From contig OY760176.1 in the NCBI GenBank assembly GCA_963663315.1, positions 558,001 through 622,000 of the forward strand: a stretch of 64,000 nucleotides of DNA. The letters are read 5' to 3'. The stretch comes from G963663315 sp963663315 (GTDB taxonomy: Bacteria; Pseudomonadota; Gammaproteobacteria; Arenicellales; Poriferihabitantaceae). A program made the position numbers and the translations under genes. This document shows, one piece after another, positions 8,175 to 17,886 of the stretch; the stretch's first letter is position 1, and every line of letters starts with the position of its first letter. The notes under the pieces are model-generated. The model searched no databases. It had not been told where the DNA came from and worked only from the letters and a program-made list of their open reading frames with translations.

Positions 8175-9107
8175 ATGCGAGTAGGGTTTGCAGGCACCCC
8201 TGAATTTTCAGTATCAAGCCTCAAAGCCCTGATCGATTCACCGTTTTGTGATGTGGCCGCTGTGTATACCCGGCCTGACCGTCCTGCCGGCAGGGGCCGC
8301 AAAGTGTTGCCCGGCGCCGTCAGGCAATGCGGACTGGATCACGGCTTGCCGGTATTTCAACCGCAGTCGTTCCGGCTGCAAGCCGAGATTGACCGGATGG
8401 CGGCGCTTGAACTGGATTTGCTGGTGGTGGTGGCCTACAGTCTGCTGTTACCGGTCACGGTATTGAATTTACCCGTACTCGGGTGCGTCAATCTTCATGC
8501 TTCATTGCTGCCCCGGTGGCGTGGGGCAGCGCCGATTCAGCGGGCGATCGAGGCCGGAGACGGCAAGTCGGGTATCAGCCTGATGCAAATGGCGGCGGGT
8601 CTGGACGCGGGCGATATCCTGTCTTCACGGGAGGTTGATATTCCGCACGATGGCACTGCTGGCTGGTTGCATGATCGCCTGTCGGCGCTGGCAGCCGGGA
8701 CGCTGGTTGAAAACCTGCAAGGGTTGAAAGACCGGGCGCTGTTGCCGGTGGCCCAGGACCCATCCCGGGTCACTTATGCCGACAAGTTGTCCAAGTCGGA
8801 AAGCCGGGTGGACTGGGTACAGCCAGCGCAGGTACTGGAGAGAAAAATCCGCGCCTTCAACCCCTGGCCGATGGCCAGCGCACGCTTGGGCGACTTGAGC
8901 TTGAGAATCCTTAAAGCCGGTGTCGGCAGCCCGGCCCGGATCGGCAGGCCCGGAGAAATTGCCAGCGTGTCCGCCGCAGGTATCGAGGTTCAGACCGGTT
9001 CAGGCACACTGATACTGGAAAAGGTACAAAAATCCGGCGGCAAGCCGGTCGCGATCAGGGATTTCATCAATGGCGTCCGGGTTTGTACCGGTATGATACT
9101 GTCCTGA
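8175..9107 (+). CDS. fmt: Methionyl-tRNA formyltransferase
   Basis: Transfers formyl from 10-formyl-tetrahydrofolate to initiator Met-tRNA. ATG at 8175, five bases after def, gives MRVGFAGTPEFSV, the standard start. Catalytic Asn and His lie in NLHASLLPRWRGAAPIQRA, and the catalytic Asp in GLDAGDIL. The C-terminal tRNA-binding barrel follows (IRAFNPWPMASA). About 310 residues, normal. Its 3' end is followed directly by rsmB. Confidence 0.97.
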   Translation: MRVGFAGTPEFSVSSLKALIDSPFCDVAAVYTRPDRPAGRGRKVLPGAVRQCGLDHGLPVFQPQSFRLQAEIDRMAALELDLLVVVAYSLLLPVTVLNLPVLGCVNLHASLLPRWRGAAPIQRAIEAGDGKSGISLMQMAAGLDAGDILSSREVDIPHDGTAGWLHDRLSALAAGTLVENLQGLKDRALLPVAQDPSRVTYADKLSKSESRVDWVQPAQVLERKIRAFNPWPMASARLGDLSLRILKAGVGSPARIGRPGEIASVSAAGIEVQTGSGTLILEKVQKSGGKPVAIRDFINGVRVCTGMILS

Positions 9108-9136
9108 CGGCTAACCGGTCGCTTGCCCCGATTATC

Positions 9137-10441
9137 ATGTCGCTTCCAATGTCAGGAGCCCTGGTCATCCAGCGCGTGGTGGATGGCGGCGAGTCGCTGG
9201 ACCGGGCGCTGGCGCTGGAAGTCGAACAATTCGATGGCAATGTCTCCGCGCTGAAGGAATTGTCATTTGGCGGCTGCCGTCACTACATTTTCCTCGACGG
9301 CATCCTGTCGAAATTGCTGTCCAGTCCGATCAGGCGCAAACAGCGTCTTCTTCATTTCCTGCTGATCGGCGCACTCTATCAAAAGGAATTCATGCAGATT
9401 CCGGATCATGCCCTAGTCAACGAGACCGTCGCCTGCCTCAGCGGCACCCGGCTGTCATGGGGCAGGAAACTGGTCAATGGCGTGCTCAGAAACTTTATCC
9501 GAAATCGTGAAACTGTGATTCGGTCCATCGACGCCGGCCACATTGCCGATGGGTTCCCAAAGCATCTGCATGATCTGATAAAGCATGACTGGCCGGATTA
9601 TCTCGACCGCATCGTCGCCGGGTCGAACCACAGACCGCCGTTGACCCTGCGGGTAAATCGGCGCATCAATTCCCGCGCCCAATACGAATCCATACTGGTA
9701 CAGAAAGGGATCGGGTTTGCCCCCGTCCCTGGCAGCCTGACCGGTATTACTCTGGATACGCCGTGTCCGGTCCAGGAACTCCCAGGCTTTGCCGATGGGT
9801 GGGTCTCGGTGCAGGACGAATCCGCGCAACTGGTTGCTGCTGCACTTACGTTGTCGACAGGACAGCGCATCCTGGATGGATGTGCAGCTCCCGGAGGCAA
9901 GACCTGCCTGATACTGGAGTCGGTTTCCGGCGTTCTGGAAGTGGTTGCAGTGGACCTGCCGGAGAGGGTTCAGGGAATCCGGGAAAATCTGGAGAGGCTG
10001 AAACTGAATGCCCGCGTGGTCGCCGCGGACCTGACCCGGACCGAATCGTGGTGGGATGGAAAATCGTTTGATCGAATCCTGCTGGATGTGCCTTGTTCGG
10101 GTAGCGGTGTGATCCGCAGGCGCCCGGATATCAAACACCGCAGACGGTTGTCGGATATCGAAAAATTTGCCGGGCAGCAAACCAGGATGCTGGATTCGGC
10201 ATGGCCTTTGCTGGCGCCCGGTGGTCAGTTGCTTTATGTCACCTGTTCGATCTTTCGTGCTGAAAACGACCATGTTATCGGAAAATTTGTCAATCGGAGG
10301 GATGATTTTGAATTACAATCGTTGGGCGATGAGTTCGGTATCGCCACGCAGTTTGGCCGACAAAGATTGCCCGGAGTACATCCGGGTGACGGATTTTACT
10401 ATGCGAGTATCAGGAAACACCGAAAAGACGGCACACCCTGA
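9137..10441 (+). CDS. rsmB: 16S rRNA m5C967 methyltransferase RsmB
   Basis: N-terminal NusB-like RNA-binding domain (about residues 1-140, with ALYQKEFMQIPDHALVNETV) and C-terminal SAM-dependent methyltransferase domain: GCAAPGGKTC motif I, DVPCSGSGVIRR carrying one catalytic cysteine, and YVTCSIFRAEN carrying the nucleophile cysteine. Start is uncertain: the frame is open from a TTG at 9083, inside fmt, but the ATG at 9137 fits the family N-terminus. Sits in the common def-fmt-rsmB-trkA order. Confidence 0.95.
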   Translation: MSLPMSGALVIQRVVDGGESLDRALALEVEQFDGNVSALKELSFGGCRHYIFLDGILSKLLSSPIRRKQRLLHFLLIGALYQKEFMQIPDHALVNETVACLSGTRLSWGRKLVNGVLRNFIRNRETVIRSIDAGHIADGFPKHLHDLIKHDWPDYLDRIVAGSNHRPPLTLRVNRRINSRAQYESILVQKGIGFAPVPGSLTGITLDTPCPVQELPGFADGWVSVQDESAQLVAAALTLSTGQRILDGCAAPGGKTCLILESVSGVLEVVAVDLPERVQGIRENLERLKLNARVVAADLTRTESWWDGKSFDRILLDVPCSGSGVIRRRPDIKHRRRLSDIEKFAGQQTRMLDSAWPLLAPGGQLLYVTCSIFRAENDHVIGKFVNRRDDFELQSLGDEFGIATQFGRQRLPGVHPGDGFYYASIRKHRKDGTP

Positions 10442-10462
10442 GGGACAGGTTGGGAGCCTGAC

Positions 10463-11839
10463 ATGAAGATAGTCATTCTGGGTGGCGGGCAGGTCGGTTC
10501 TTCCATTGCTGAAGTGCTGTCAGGGGAAGTCAACGACATTACCGTGGTCGACCACGACCGCAGAATTCTTGAAACCATGCAGGACAGACTGGATATCCGC
10601 ACTGTGCAAGGGGCGGCATCCTCGCCCGAGGTGTTGCGGCAGGCCGGGGTCGATGATGTCGATCTGGTGCTTGCGGTCACCAGTTCCGACGAGGTTAACA
10701 TGGTGGCCTGCCAGGTTGTTCATACGTTGTTCCATACCCCGACTAAAATTGCGCGGGTACGCTCTGCGGATTACCTGAGTCACCCTGAAATCTTTAGCAA
10801 GGAAGCCATCCCGATCGATGTCATCATCAGCCCTGAACAGATCCTCAACAATCAGATCCAGCGCCTGATTGAATATCCGGGCGCCTTGCAGGTGATTGAT
10901 TTTGCCGCAGGCAAGATTCGCCTGGTTGGGCTGAAAGCCTATTATGGCGGTGCGCTGGTCGGACACGAGTTAAAGGACCTGAAAGACCATTTGCCCTCGG
11001 TAAAAACCCGGGTCGCTGCGATCTACCGGCAGGACAGAGCCATTATTCCCAGCGGGGAAACCATTATTGAAGCCGACGATGAGGTCTTCTTTATCGCCAC
11101 CCGGGAAGATATCAAACAGGTGATGCAGGAGTTGCGCATCATTGAAGAAGTGGGCAAGCGGGTATTCATCGCCGGCGCTGGCAATATCGGGCTGCGGCTG
11201 GCGCATTCGCTGGAGGACAGCGGGTATCAGGTGAAGTTGATTGAACGCGATCCCGACCGCGCCCGCAAGGTCTCGGAGGAACTCGAGAATACGGTCGTAT
11301 TGCAGGGGGATGCGGCGGATGAAGAATTGTTGCGTCAGGAGAACATTGGCAGCACCGAGGTGTTCTGTTCGCTGACCAATGATGATGAAGCGAATATCCT
11401 GTCCTCGATGCTGGCCAAGCGATTGGGGGCGCGGCGGGCCATGGCGATCGTCAATCGCACGTCCTATATCGATCTGGTTGAGAGCAGCGTGCTCGATATC
11501 GCCATATCGCCGAAGCTGTCTACGGTCAGTGCGCTGTTGTCGCATGTCAGGCGGGGAGATATCGTGGCGGCCCATTCATTGCGTCGCGGCGTGGCTGAGG
11601 CAATCGAAGCAGTCGCCCATGGTGACCGCAAGACCTCCAGAATCGTCGGCCGCAAGCTGGCTGACATAAAGCTTCCGGCTGGCGCCACCATCGGCGCCAT
11701 AATGCGTGACGACGAGTTGATTCAACTGGACAATGATGCGGTGATTGAAGATGGTGATCACATCATCATTTTTGTGATCGACAAACGCCGGATACCGGAT
11801 GTCGAGAAACTGTTTCAGGTTTCTACGGCATTTTTCTGA
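10463..11839 (+). CDS. trkA: Trk potassium uptake regulatory subunit TrkA
   Basis: Cytoplasmic NAD-binding regulator of the TrkH channel. Two RCK repeats are visible: ILGGGQVGSSIAEVL at the start and IAGAGNIGLRLAHSLE near residue 230, each the glycine-rich NAD loop of a Rossmann fold, each followed by an RCK-C domain (SGETIIEADDEVFFIA; DNDAVIEDGDHIIIFV). 458 residues, normal length. Adjacent to trkH, its membrane partner. Confidence 0.97.
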   Translation: MKIVILGGGQVGSSIAEVLSGEVNDITVVDHDRRILETMQDRLDIRTVQGAASSPEVLRQAGVDDVDLVLAVTSSDEVNMVACQVVHTLFHTPTKIARVRSADYLSHPEIFSKEAIPIDVIISPEQILNNQIQRLIEYPGALQVIDFAAGKIRLVGLKAYYGGALVGHELKDLKDHLPSVKTRVAAIYRQDRAIIPSGETIIEADDEVFFIATREDIKQVMQELRIIEEVGKRVFIAGAGNIGLRLAHSLEDSGYQVKLIERDPDRARKVSEELENTVVLQGDAADEELLRQENIGSTEVFCSLTNDDEANILSSMLAKRLGARRAMAIVNRTSYIDLVESSVLDIAISPKLSTVSALLSHVRRGDIVAAHSLRRGVAEAIEAVAHGDRKTSRIVGRKLADIKLPAGATIGAIMRDDELIQLDNDAVIEDGDHIIIFVIDKRRIPDVEKLFQVSTAFF

Positions 11840-11877
11840 TCGTTTACGGACCCCGTCCTGCAGGATCGAATCCAGCC

Positions 11878-13329
11878 ATGCAATTTCTCGGCGCTGTCAG
11901 AATTCTGGGAATCCTGATCATACTGTTCAGCACCACGCTGATTCCGCCGATTGTGGTATCAATACTGTACGCAGATCAGGCCCACACCGCTTTCATAGCG
12001 TCATTGGTGATTATCTTCGGATTCGGGTTGTTATGCTGGTGGTCAGTGCGTGGGCATAAACAGGAATTGAAATTACGGGAAGGTTTCGTTGTGGTGGTGC
12101 TGATATGGGTGGTGCTTTCCATTTTGGCAGCCGTGCCGTTGTTGCTGGTGGACAACCCCGACATGAGGGTGGTTGATGCACTCTTCGAGGCGACCTCGGG
12201 TTTGACCACCACGGGCGCAACCATCCTGATTTCGCTGGATAACGTGCCCCATTCGGTGCTGTACTATCGCCAGCAACTGCAATGGCTGGGTGGGATGGGT
12301 ATCATCGTTCTGGCCGTGGCCGTCTTGCCCGCCCTCGGAATCGGCGGGATGCAGCTTTACCGGGCTGAAACGCCGGGGCCGATGAAGGATGCCAGATTGA
12401 CTCCCCGTATTACCGAAACCGCAAAGGCGATCTGGTATATCTATCTGGGGCTCACGGTGGTTTGCGGGGGGGCTTATTATTTCGCTGGCATGAGCGGTTT
12501 CGATGCGGTAAGCCATGCTTTTTCCACCGTCTCCATTGGCGGTTTTTCTACCCATGACGCCAGTCTTGGCTACTTTCAGAACAACACGATCTATTTGCTG
12601 GCCTGTCTGTTCATGATTCTGGCGGGGTTGAATTTTGCGCTGCATTTCACTGCGGTCCACAGCCTGCGGGTCTCTGTCTATCTGAAGGACACTGAAGCGA
12701 AAGTTTATTTCGGCATGATCTTGATGGCGGTTATCCTGACCATATTCATGTTGACCTACCATCGTACCTATGACACCCTGGGCCAGAATCTGATTCAGGG
12801 CACGGTTCAGGTCATCTCCATCGTGACCACAACTGGCTTCACCACCTCGGAATTTTCTCTCTGGCCCACCTTTGTGCCGTTGCTGCTGATTCTGCTCAGC
12901 ACTGCGGGCGGTTGTGCCGGGTCTACCGCAGGGGGCATGAAAATCGTCAGAATGACGTTGTTGTTCAAACAGGGTTCGAGGGAAATTTCCCGGTTGGTTC
13001 ACCCGAGCGCCCTGATTCCGATCAAACTCGGTGGCAAACCGGTCGCTGATAATGTCATTAATGCGGTGTGGGGATTTCTATCGCTTTATATATTCAGCTT
13101 TACCGTATTGCTGATTCTGATGCTGGCAACCGGGTGTGACCTGTTGACTGCGTGGAGCGCGGTGGTGGCGTCGTTGAACAATCTGGGGCCGGGGCTGGGT
13201 GATGTTGCACACAATTACAGGAGCATTTCCGACAGCGGCAAGATTATCCTGACCTTCGCGATGCTGCTCGGACGTCTGGAACTGTTTACTCTGCTGGTAT
13301 TGGTTTTTCCGGTGTTCTGGAAAGGATGA
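11878..13329 (+). CDS. trkH: Trk potassium transporter membrane subunit TrkH
   Basis: Inner-membrane K+ translocating protein. Four pore loops are recognisable: TSGLTTTGAT, STVSIGGFSTHD, VTTTGFTTSEF and SLNNLGPGLG, giving the four-fold selectivity filter of the SKT superfamily. 483 residues with about ten hydrophobic segments. Lies 38 bases after trkA and ends the def-to-trkH gene run; tolC is convergent beyond it. Confidence 0.97.
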   Translation: MQFLGAVRILGILIILFSTTLIPPIVVSILYADQAHTAFIASLVIIFGFGLLCWWSVRGHKQELKLREGFVVVVLIWVVLSILAAVPLLLVDNPDMRVVDALFEATSGLTTTGATILISLDNVPHSVLYYRQQLQWLGGMGIIVLAVAVLPALGIGGMQLYRAETPGPMKDARLTPRITETAKAIWYIYLGLTVVCGGAYYFAGMSGFDAVSHAFSTVSIGGFSTHDASLGYFQNNTIYLLACLFMILAGLNFALHFTAVHSLRVSVYLKDTEAKVYFGMILMAVILTIFMLTYHRTYDTLGQNLIQGTVQVISIVTTTGFTTSEFSLWPTFVPLLLILLSTAGGCAGSTAGGMKIVRMTLLFKQGSREISRLVHPSALIPIKLGGKPVADNVINAVWGFLSLYIFSFTVLLILMLATGCDLLTAWSAVVASLNNLGPGLGDVAHNYRSISDSGKIILTFAMLLGRLELFTLLVLVFPVFWKG

Positions 13330-13355
13330 ATCCTGAAATCCGGGGGGAGTGATGG

Positions 13356-14735
13356 TTATAACCAGCCGTTTACACGTTTGATGTCGTCTTCATCGAGGTC
13401 GCCCACGGCTCTTTCCAGCTCAAGTACAGAGATGATGTAGTCGTAACGCGCGCGTAAATAGTCGGTTCTGGAGCGTGACAGATCGCGTTGGGCATCGAGC
13501 ACATCCAGGTTTGTGGTCAGACCGGCGTTAAATCCTTCTTCCTTCGCCTCCAATGCGCTTTCCCCGGCGGTAATCGCATCGAACAGCGCCTCGACCTGAC
13601 TGACCCGGCTGGCCATAGTCAGGAATGCGGTCGTCGCCTGGGCGGAAACAGACCGGCGCGTCTGTTCCAGCCGTTTTTCGTCCAGGTTATACAAAAGCCC
13701 TGCCTGCCGGGTCTTCAGGTCCAGCAGGCCGCGCGCGTAAACAGGGATTCTCACATTGACGGCGATTCGGGTGGTATTGGAACCGCCGGGAGAGGTGTTG
13801 GAGTCGCCACGGGAATCCTTCCAGAGATGGCCCCCATCCAGACTGACAACGGGAAACAGGGCGCTCTTTTGCTGTTCGATTTCACCCTGTGCAATTTCCA
13901 GTTCCACTGATCCTATTGCCAGCAATACGTTGTTCGACAATGACTGGTTTACCCAGCTTTCAACATCGTTTGGCCGGGGCAGTTCCAACGGAGCGGACTC
14001 ACTCAGCGGCAAGAGTTGTTCCGGGGTTACGCCGATGATCTGTTTCAGCAATGCAAGATCATTGTTGATGTTGTTTTGAGCCTGGATTTGATTGGCTTCC
14101 GCCTGCTTGAACCGGGCTTTTGCATCGAACAGATCAGTACGGGTCACCAGCCCTACTTCAAGACGTTCGCTGGCCAGGTCCATTTGACGCTTGATAGCGA
14201 TTTTTTCCAGTCTTGCGACCTCTCTGGCATCCCGGGCCGCCAGCACGTTGAAGTATTGAATGGCGACGCGCAGGATCAAATCCTGTTTTGCCTGCCGCAA
14301 CTCAAGCTCCGAAATTTCCACACGACGTCTGCTTTGGTCGATCCGGACCCGGTCTGCCTTGTTATACAACGGCAGATTGAAGTCGATGCCGAGGATATAA
14401 TCATCGTTGTTTCCAGAGTCTGTATTTTTTTCATCCGTCCGATCCCCCCTCACACTTCCCTCGGCCGTGACCGAAGGTTGAAATGCGGTCTGGGCGATCG
14501 GCAACTCCAGGGCGCTGGCGCTGTGACTCAGTGTTGCTGCCTGATAAACAGGATCATTGGTCAGGGCCAGAGAGTAAATATCCCAAAGATCGTCAGCAAG
14601 GCTGTGACCAGGCAGACTGCCGGACAGGATGGCGGTCAAGGCAACCCGGATCAGGCAACGGGCATGGCGGCTCCTGAATGCCTGCCCGGGACCCGGCTTG
14701 AATACCCATCTAAAAATCGAATACGGCTTGTTCAT
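13356..14735 (-). CDS. tolC: TolC-family outer-membrane efflux channel
   Basis: Outer-membrane/periplasmic tunnel for type I secretion and RND or MFS efflux. After a signal sequence (IRVALTAILSGSLPGHSLA) comes DLWDIYSLALTNDPVYQAA, then two repeats of the coiled-coil OEP domain; AQTAFQPSV, RTDLFDAKARFKQAEANQIQA and GLTTNLDVLDAQRDLSRSRTDY are typical. About 459 residues from the ATG at 14735; a GTG at 14759 would extend it. Both starts lie inside the 3' end of the isoaspartyl methyltransferase gene, so the two are co-transcribed. That pairing is common in gammaproteobacteria. Confidence 0.93.
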   Translation of the reverse strand: MNKPYSIFRWVFKPGPGQAFRSRHARCLIRVALTAILSGSLPGHSLADDLWDIYSLALTNDPVYQAATLSHSASALELPIAQTAFQPSVTAEGSVRGDRTDEKNTDSGNNDDYILGIDFNLPLYNKADRVRIDQSRRRVEISELELRQAKQDLILRVAIQYFNVLAARDAREVARLEKIAIKRQMDLASERLEVGLVTRTDLFDAKARFKQAEANQIQAQNNINNDLALLKQIIGVTPEQLLPLSESAPLELPRPNDVESWVNQSLSNNVLLAIGSVELEIAQGEIEQQKSALFPVVSLDGGHLWKDSRGDSNTSPGGSNTTRIAVNVRIPVYARGLLDLKTRQAGLLYNLDEKRLEQTRRSVSAQATTAFLTMASRVSQVEALFDAITAGESALEAKEEGFNAGLTTNLDVLDAQRDLSRSRTDYLRARYDYIISVLELERAVGDLDEDDIKRVNGWL

Positions 14736-15360
14736 GAACATTATCCAATCTGGGGACACTGGTTTCGAACAGGGAGGTTCTTTGCCCGGTTGCCCGGACT
14801 GTTACAGCCTGCATGGCCGGGTCGTTGCCTTCGATTCCGACAATTCTTCCATGGGCATGAATCATATTCAGGAAAACCTCGCCGATCCGGGGTACGGAGC
14901 CGGTGACAAGCATCCGGTCGAACGGCTCCAGAGCAGACTGGTTTTCACAAAAACTGAAACCGTCGGCACATTGCACAGTGACATTATCGATTCCGGCCAT
15001 TGCCAGATTCCGTTTTGCCTGTTCGGACAATTGCGGACGGATTTCGATGCTGATCACTTGAGCGCCGAGTGAGGCCATCAGCGCGCTGGTATACCCGGAC
15101 CCGGCGCCGATCTCAAGCACACGGTGGCCGGGTTCAAGTTCCAGGGCTTCAATCATGCGTGCGCTGACTTTTGGCTCAAGCATGACCTGATTGTCGCCCA
15201 GGGGTATCCAGGTATCGACAAAAGCCAGATGGCGATACCTGCTGGCAACAAAATCTTCCCGCCTGACCTCACTCAGGGCGTTCAGCGTCCGTGTCTCCAA
15301 CACATTCCAGGGTCGAATCTGTTGCTCTATCATATTGATTCGGGCTGTTTCGTAATCCAT
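14710..15360 (-). CDS. pcm: Protein-L-isoaspartate O-methyltransferase family
   Basis: Methylates isoaspartyl residues for repair of aged proteins. MDYETARINMIEQQIRPWNV is the family start, SAM motif I is VLEIGAGSGYTSALMA, and VQCADGFSF and DRMLVTGSVPRI are later motifs. 216 residues. This belongs to the divergent clade found beside tolC, in which the substrate has been less studied than for E. coli Pcm. The 3' end overlaps tolC. Confidence 0.88.
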   Translation of the reverse strand: MDYETARINMIEQQIRPWNVLETRTLNALSEVRREDFVASRYRHLAFVDTWIPLGDNQVMLEPKVSARMIEALELEPGHRVLEIGAGSGYTSALMASLGAQVISIEIRPQLSEQAKRNLAMAGIDNVTVQCADGFSFCENQSALEPFDRMLVTGSVPRIGEVFLNMIHAHGRIVGIEGNDPAMQAVTVRATGQRTSLFETSVPRLDNVHEQAVFDF

Positions 15361-15422
15361 GGCTGTGTCGGTAATGACCGAGTTGAAACACACATCATAT
15401 CAAAATTAAAATGGTGGTGGGT

Positions 15423-15428
15423 TATAAT
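15423..15428 (+). promoter_or_regulatory. Putative -10 element
   Basis: TATAAT on the plus strand, 38 bases before the 75-residue ORF at 15467 and in the divergent gap from pcm. No good -35 is seen at the right distance, so this is tentative. Confidence 0.35.
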
Positions 15429-15466
15429 TCAGAGTTGATTCATCTTTCGTTAATTCAAAGTCAAAT

Positions 15467-15694
15467 ATGACAGATACAGATATCACTGAATCAGTAGAGC
15501 CCGGTGGCATCTACAATATTCCCGGGGAAGGATTTGTCGTTGAACTTCGCTTCAAAAGTTCGAGTTACATGTTCGACAAACAGGGGTTGCAACATCGGAT
15601 CATCGAGAAGAAAAAAAGAGGAATCGACGCCACCGTGGAAGAAACGGCTTTAGCGCAGATCAATAATTTCGGCCCGATTTTCGATCAGTGGTAA
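15467..15694 (+). CDS. Small uncharacterised protein (75 aa)
   Basis: Acidic start MTDTDITESVEPGGIYNI, a central stretch GEGFVVELRFKSSSYMFDKQGL, a basic patch IIEKKKRG and the end NNFGPIFDQW. No membrane segment or signal peptide. I do not recognise the family. Its stop overlaps the GTG start of the phosphopantetheinyl transferase by a few bases, so the two are likely translationally coupled and may act together, perhaps as a small partner or carrier-related factor; it has no DSL motif of an acyl carrier. Confidence 0.75.
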   Translation: MTDTDITESVEPGGIYNIPGEGFVVELRFKSSSYMFDKQGLQHRIIEKKKRGIDATVEETALAQINNFGPIFDQW

Positions 15695-16506
15695 GTCGCC
15701 GCAATCCGGTGGCTGAACGAGCCTTTGAGTGGCGCAGCGCAGATCGGGTACCTGCGCTTGAGCCGGATCAGATTCATTTGTGGGTGGTGATGCCTGAAGC
15801 GATGCGGATGATGTTCGAGGAACCCCGCTATCGCCTGATGCTGAGCGACCGCGAGCGTCGTCGGGCTTCGCTGATTGCCGACCCGGTGAAACACCGCCTG
15901 TATGTGGCCGGAAGAGCCGGATCAAGGGTATTGCTGGAACGCTATACCGGAGTGAGCAATGCCGAACTCGAGTTTGCTTCCGGCCCGCGGGGAAAACCCG
16001 AACTGTGCCGTTCTGCCCGCTACGGCGACCTGAAATTCAACTATACCGTGTCGGCAGGTCATGCCTTTTATGGATTTGCCCGCAACCGGAATCTCGGTGT
16101 CGATATGGAAGTATTTCCAAGATCAGTGGCGGTCGGGCGGTTTGCCAGACGTATCCTGACCGTCCGGGAAACCTGGAGTTGGGGAGCCGTTCCGGCAGAT
16201 CAGGCCAATAATGCGATGCTTTGTTGCTGGACCAGAAAAGAGGCTTATGGAAAGCTGCTGGGAGTCGGGATTCGATATGCGATGAATCAGGTTACCCTGT
16301 TCAGCCATTTGAATCAGGATCATTGGCATACCGGAGCGGGCGGCTTGTTCGAAGGCGAGAATTCGATCCCTGACGGGAGGCTCTGCGGTATTCAGGTCGG
16401 GCTGCCGGTAGCGGGCGCTGCCGCGATGATGTTTGATCGTGGCGCAGTGGAACCTGAATTCAGGACCTTGACGCCATCCCGGTCGTTCTGGGACAGGCAA
16501 AACTGA
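15688..16506 (+). CDS. 4'-phosphopantetheinyl transferase, Sfp/AcpT type
   Basis: Transfers the phosphopantetheine arm of CoA to a serine of carrier proteins. The magnesium-binding GVDMEVF and the downstream WTRKEAYGKLLG (WxxKEAxxK) are both intact, and the upstream NYTVSAGHAFYGF corresponds to the conserved FN(I)SHS-type strand, with SAGH in place of SHS. 272 residues, in the Sfp range. GTG start at 15688 overlaps the preceding small gene. No polyketide or peptide synthetase is in the window, so the target carrier is unknown. Confidence 0.87.
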   Translation: MVSRRNPVAERAFEWRSADRVPALEPDQIHLWVVMPEAMRMMFEEPRYRLMLSDRERRRASLIADPVKHRLYVAGRAGSRVLLERYTGVSNAELEFASGPRGKPELCRSARYGDLKFNYTVSAGHAFYGFARNRNLGVDMEVFPRSVAVGRFARRILTVRETWSWGAVPADQANNAMLCCWTRKEAYGKLLGVGIRYAMNQVTLFSHLNQDHWHTGAGGLFEGENSIPDGRLCGIQVGLPVAGAAAMMFDRGAVEPEFRTLTPSRSFWDRQN

Positions 16507-16512
16507 AACCGG

Positions 16513-17886
16513 TTGTATCGGGTGGGTGACACGAACAAAACCAGCCGCCGTTTGAGGAGGTATTCGCCCCTGGCCTGGCTGTTGGGCGGGCTTGATGTGG
16601 TCGGTATTTTCGGGGCTTACTATCTGGCGCACAAGTTGCGACTGGGCGAATGGCCATCGCCATTTTACGGTTCGTTATGGATACTCGTCGCGGTTGCAAT
16701 CCTGGCGCTGTATGTGATGGATGCGTATCGAATGGACGACAGCCGGGACCCGGTCAGATTCAGTCTCGATACCCTGGTCGCTGTGTTTGTGATTGCCATC
16801 GCCAGTGTGTTTGTCGTCTACATTCTTGGGACGGACAATTTCAAACCGATTTTTGGCAGGGGGGTGTTGCCCGTCGCCCTGACCCTGTTTGCGGTATTGG
16901 CGGTACTGTCAAGATGGTTATTCGTGAAATGGTACCAGAACGCATTGGGGGTGGTTCACTGGTTGATGATTGGCAGTGAGGAATCAGTCGCGAATTTCAA
17001 TCAGGATATACGGGCAGCGTCGCTGCGCGCCGAGCCCCCCAGGAATGTGACCTGGTTCGAGGCGGTCAACTCGCTTGATCAGGTCGAATCCTGGATAAGT
17101 GATCACCCCCGGCGATCATGCATTGTTCACGATGGTCAATCCAGACCGGACCTGCGGCAGATCGATCTGCTGAACCAATCGGAAAGCCCGGTGCCGGTGC
17201 TCACCATTACCCAATATTATGAGCAGTACTGGAAATTATTGCCGGTTGCCCACCTTGAAGAAGACGGACTGCACTTTGCCAGCCGCACTCCAGTGCAGGG
17301 TCAGACCGGATTTCGAATCAAGCGAATAGTCGATTTTCTGATTGCCGTTGTGGCTCTGGTCGGTCTGTCCCCGCTCATGGTGACGGTTGGGGTGATGATC
17401 CGTCTGCATTCTCCGGGCAAGGTCATCTACAAGCAGAAAAGAGTCGGCTTGAACGGGAAGGTTTTTACCCTTTACAAGTTCAGGACCATGTTCGAGGATG
17501 CGGAAAAGTCAGGCGTACAGTGGTCGGATGTGGACGATCCGAGGATTACCCGGCTGGGGGGATTATTGCGCGCCTGGCGTATCGACGAATTACCGCAGTT
17601 GTGGAACCTGATTTTAGGCAATATGAGTTTGATCGGCCCACGTCCTGAACGGCCGGAGTTTGTGTCCTGGCTGCAGCAGGAATTGTCTCACTACCAGATG
17701 CGCCACATCGTGCCACCCGGAATAACCGGCTGGGCGCAGGTCAAATACCCCTATGGATCGTCGGTTGAAGATGCCCGGCACAAGCTGGAGTACGACCTGT
17801 ATTATATCAAGCGCCACTCGATCAGGCTGGACATCGTCATTGTCATCAAAACTGCTCTGGTGATACTGAAGGGGCTGGGCCGGTAA
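16513..17886 (+). CDS. Undecaprenyl-phosphate sugar phosphotransferase (WbaP/WcaJ type)
   Basis: Starts polysaccharide synthesis by moving a sugar-1-phosphate to undecaprenyl phosphate in the inner membrane. Four N-terminal membrane helices (about 20-140), a CoA-binding-like middle, then a single re-entrant helix (FLIAVVALVGLSPLMVTVGVM) and the bacterial sugar transferase domain: GKVFTLYKFRTM, WRIDELPQLWNLILGNMSLIGPRPERP and PPGITGWAQV. Start is TTG at 16513, seven bases after the previous stop. No glycosyltransferases or polymerase lie nearby, so it is an orphan initiator. The last 41 bases overlap convergent topA. Confidence 0.93.
   Translation: MYRVGDTNKTSRRLRRYSPLAWLLGGLDVVGIFGAYYLAHKLRLGEWPSPFYGSLWILVAVAILALYVMDAYRMDDSRDPVRFSLDTLVAVFVIAIASVFVVYILGTDNFKPIFGRGVLPVALTLFAVLAVLSRWLFVKWYQNALGVVHWLMIGSEESVANFNQDIRAASLRAEPPRNVTWFEAVNSLDQVESWISDHPRRSCIVHDGQSRPDLRQIDLLNQSESPVPVLTITQYYEQYWKLLPVAHLEEDGLHFASRTPVQGQTGFRIKRIVDFLIAVVALVGLSPLMVTVGVMIRLHSPGKVIYKQKRVGLNGKVFTLYKFRTMFEDAEKSGVQWSDVDDPRITRLGGLLRAWRIDELPQLWNLILGNMSLIGPRPERPEFVSWLQQELSHYQMRHIVPPGITGWAQVKYPYGSSVEDARHKLEYDLYYIKRHSIRLDIVIVIKTALVILKGLGR

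Noticed and set aside
9455..10273. Long minus-strand frame opposite rsmB
   Set aside because: Antisense to a fully conserved methyltransferase; no family features.
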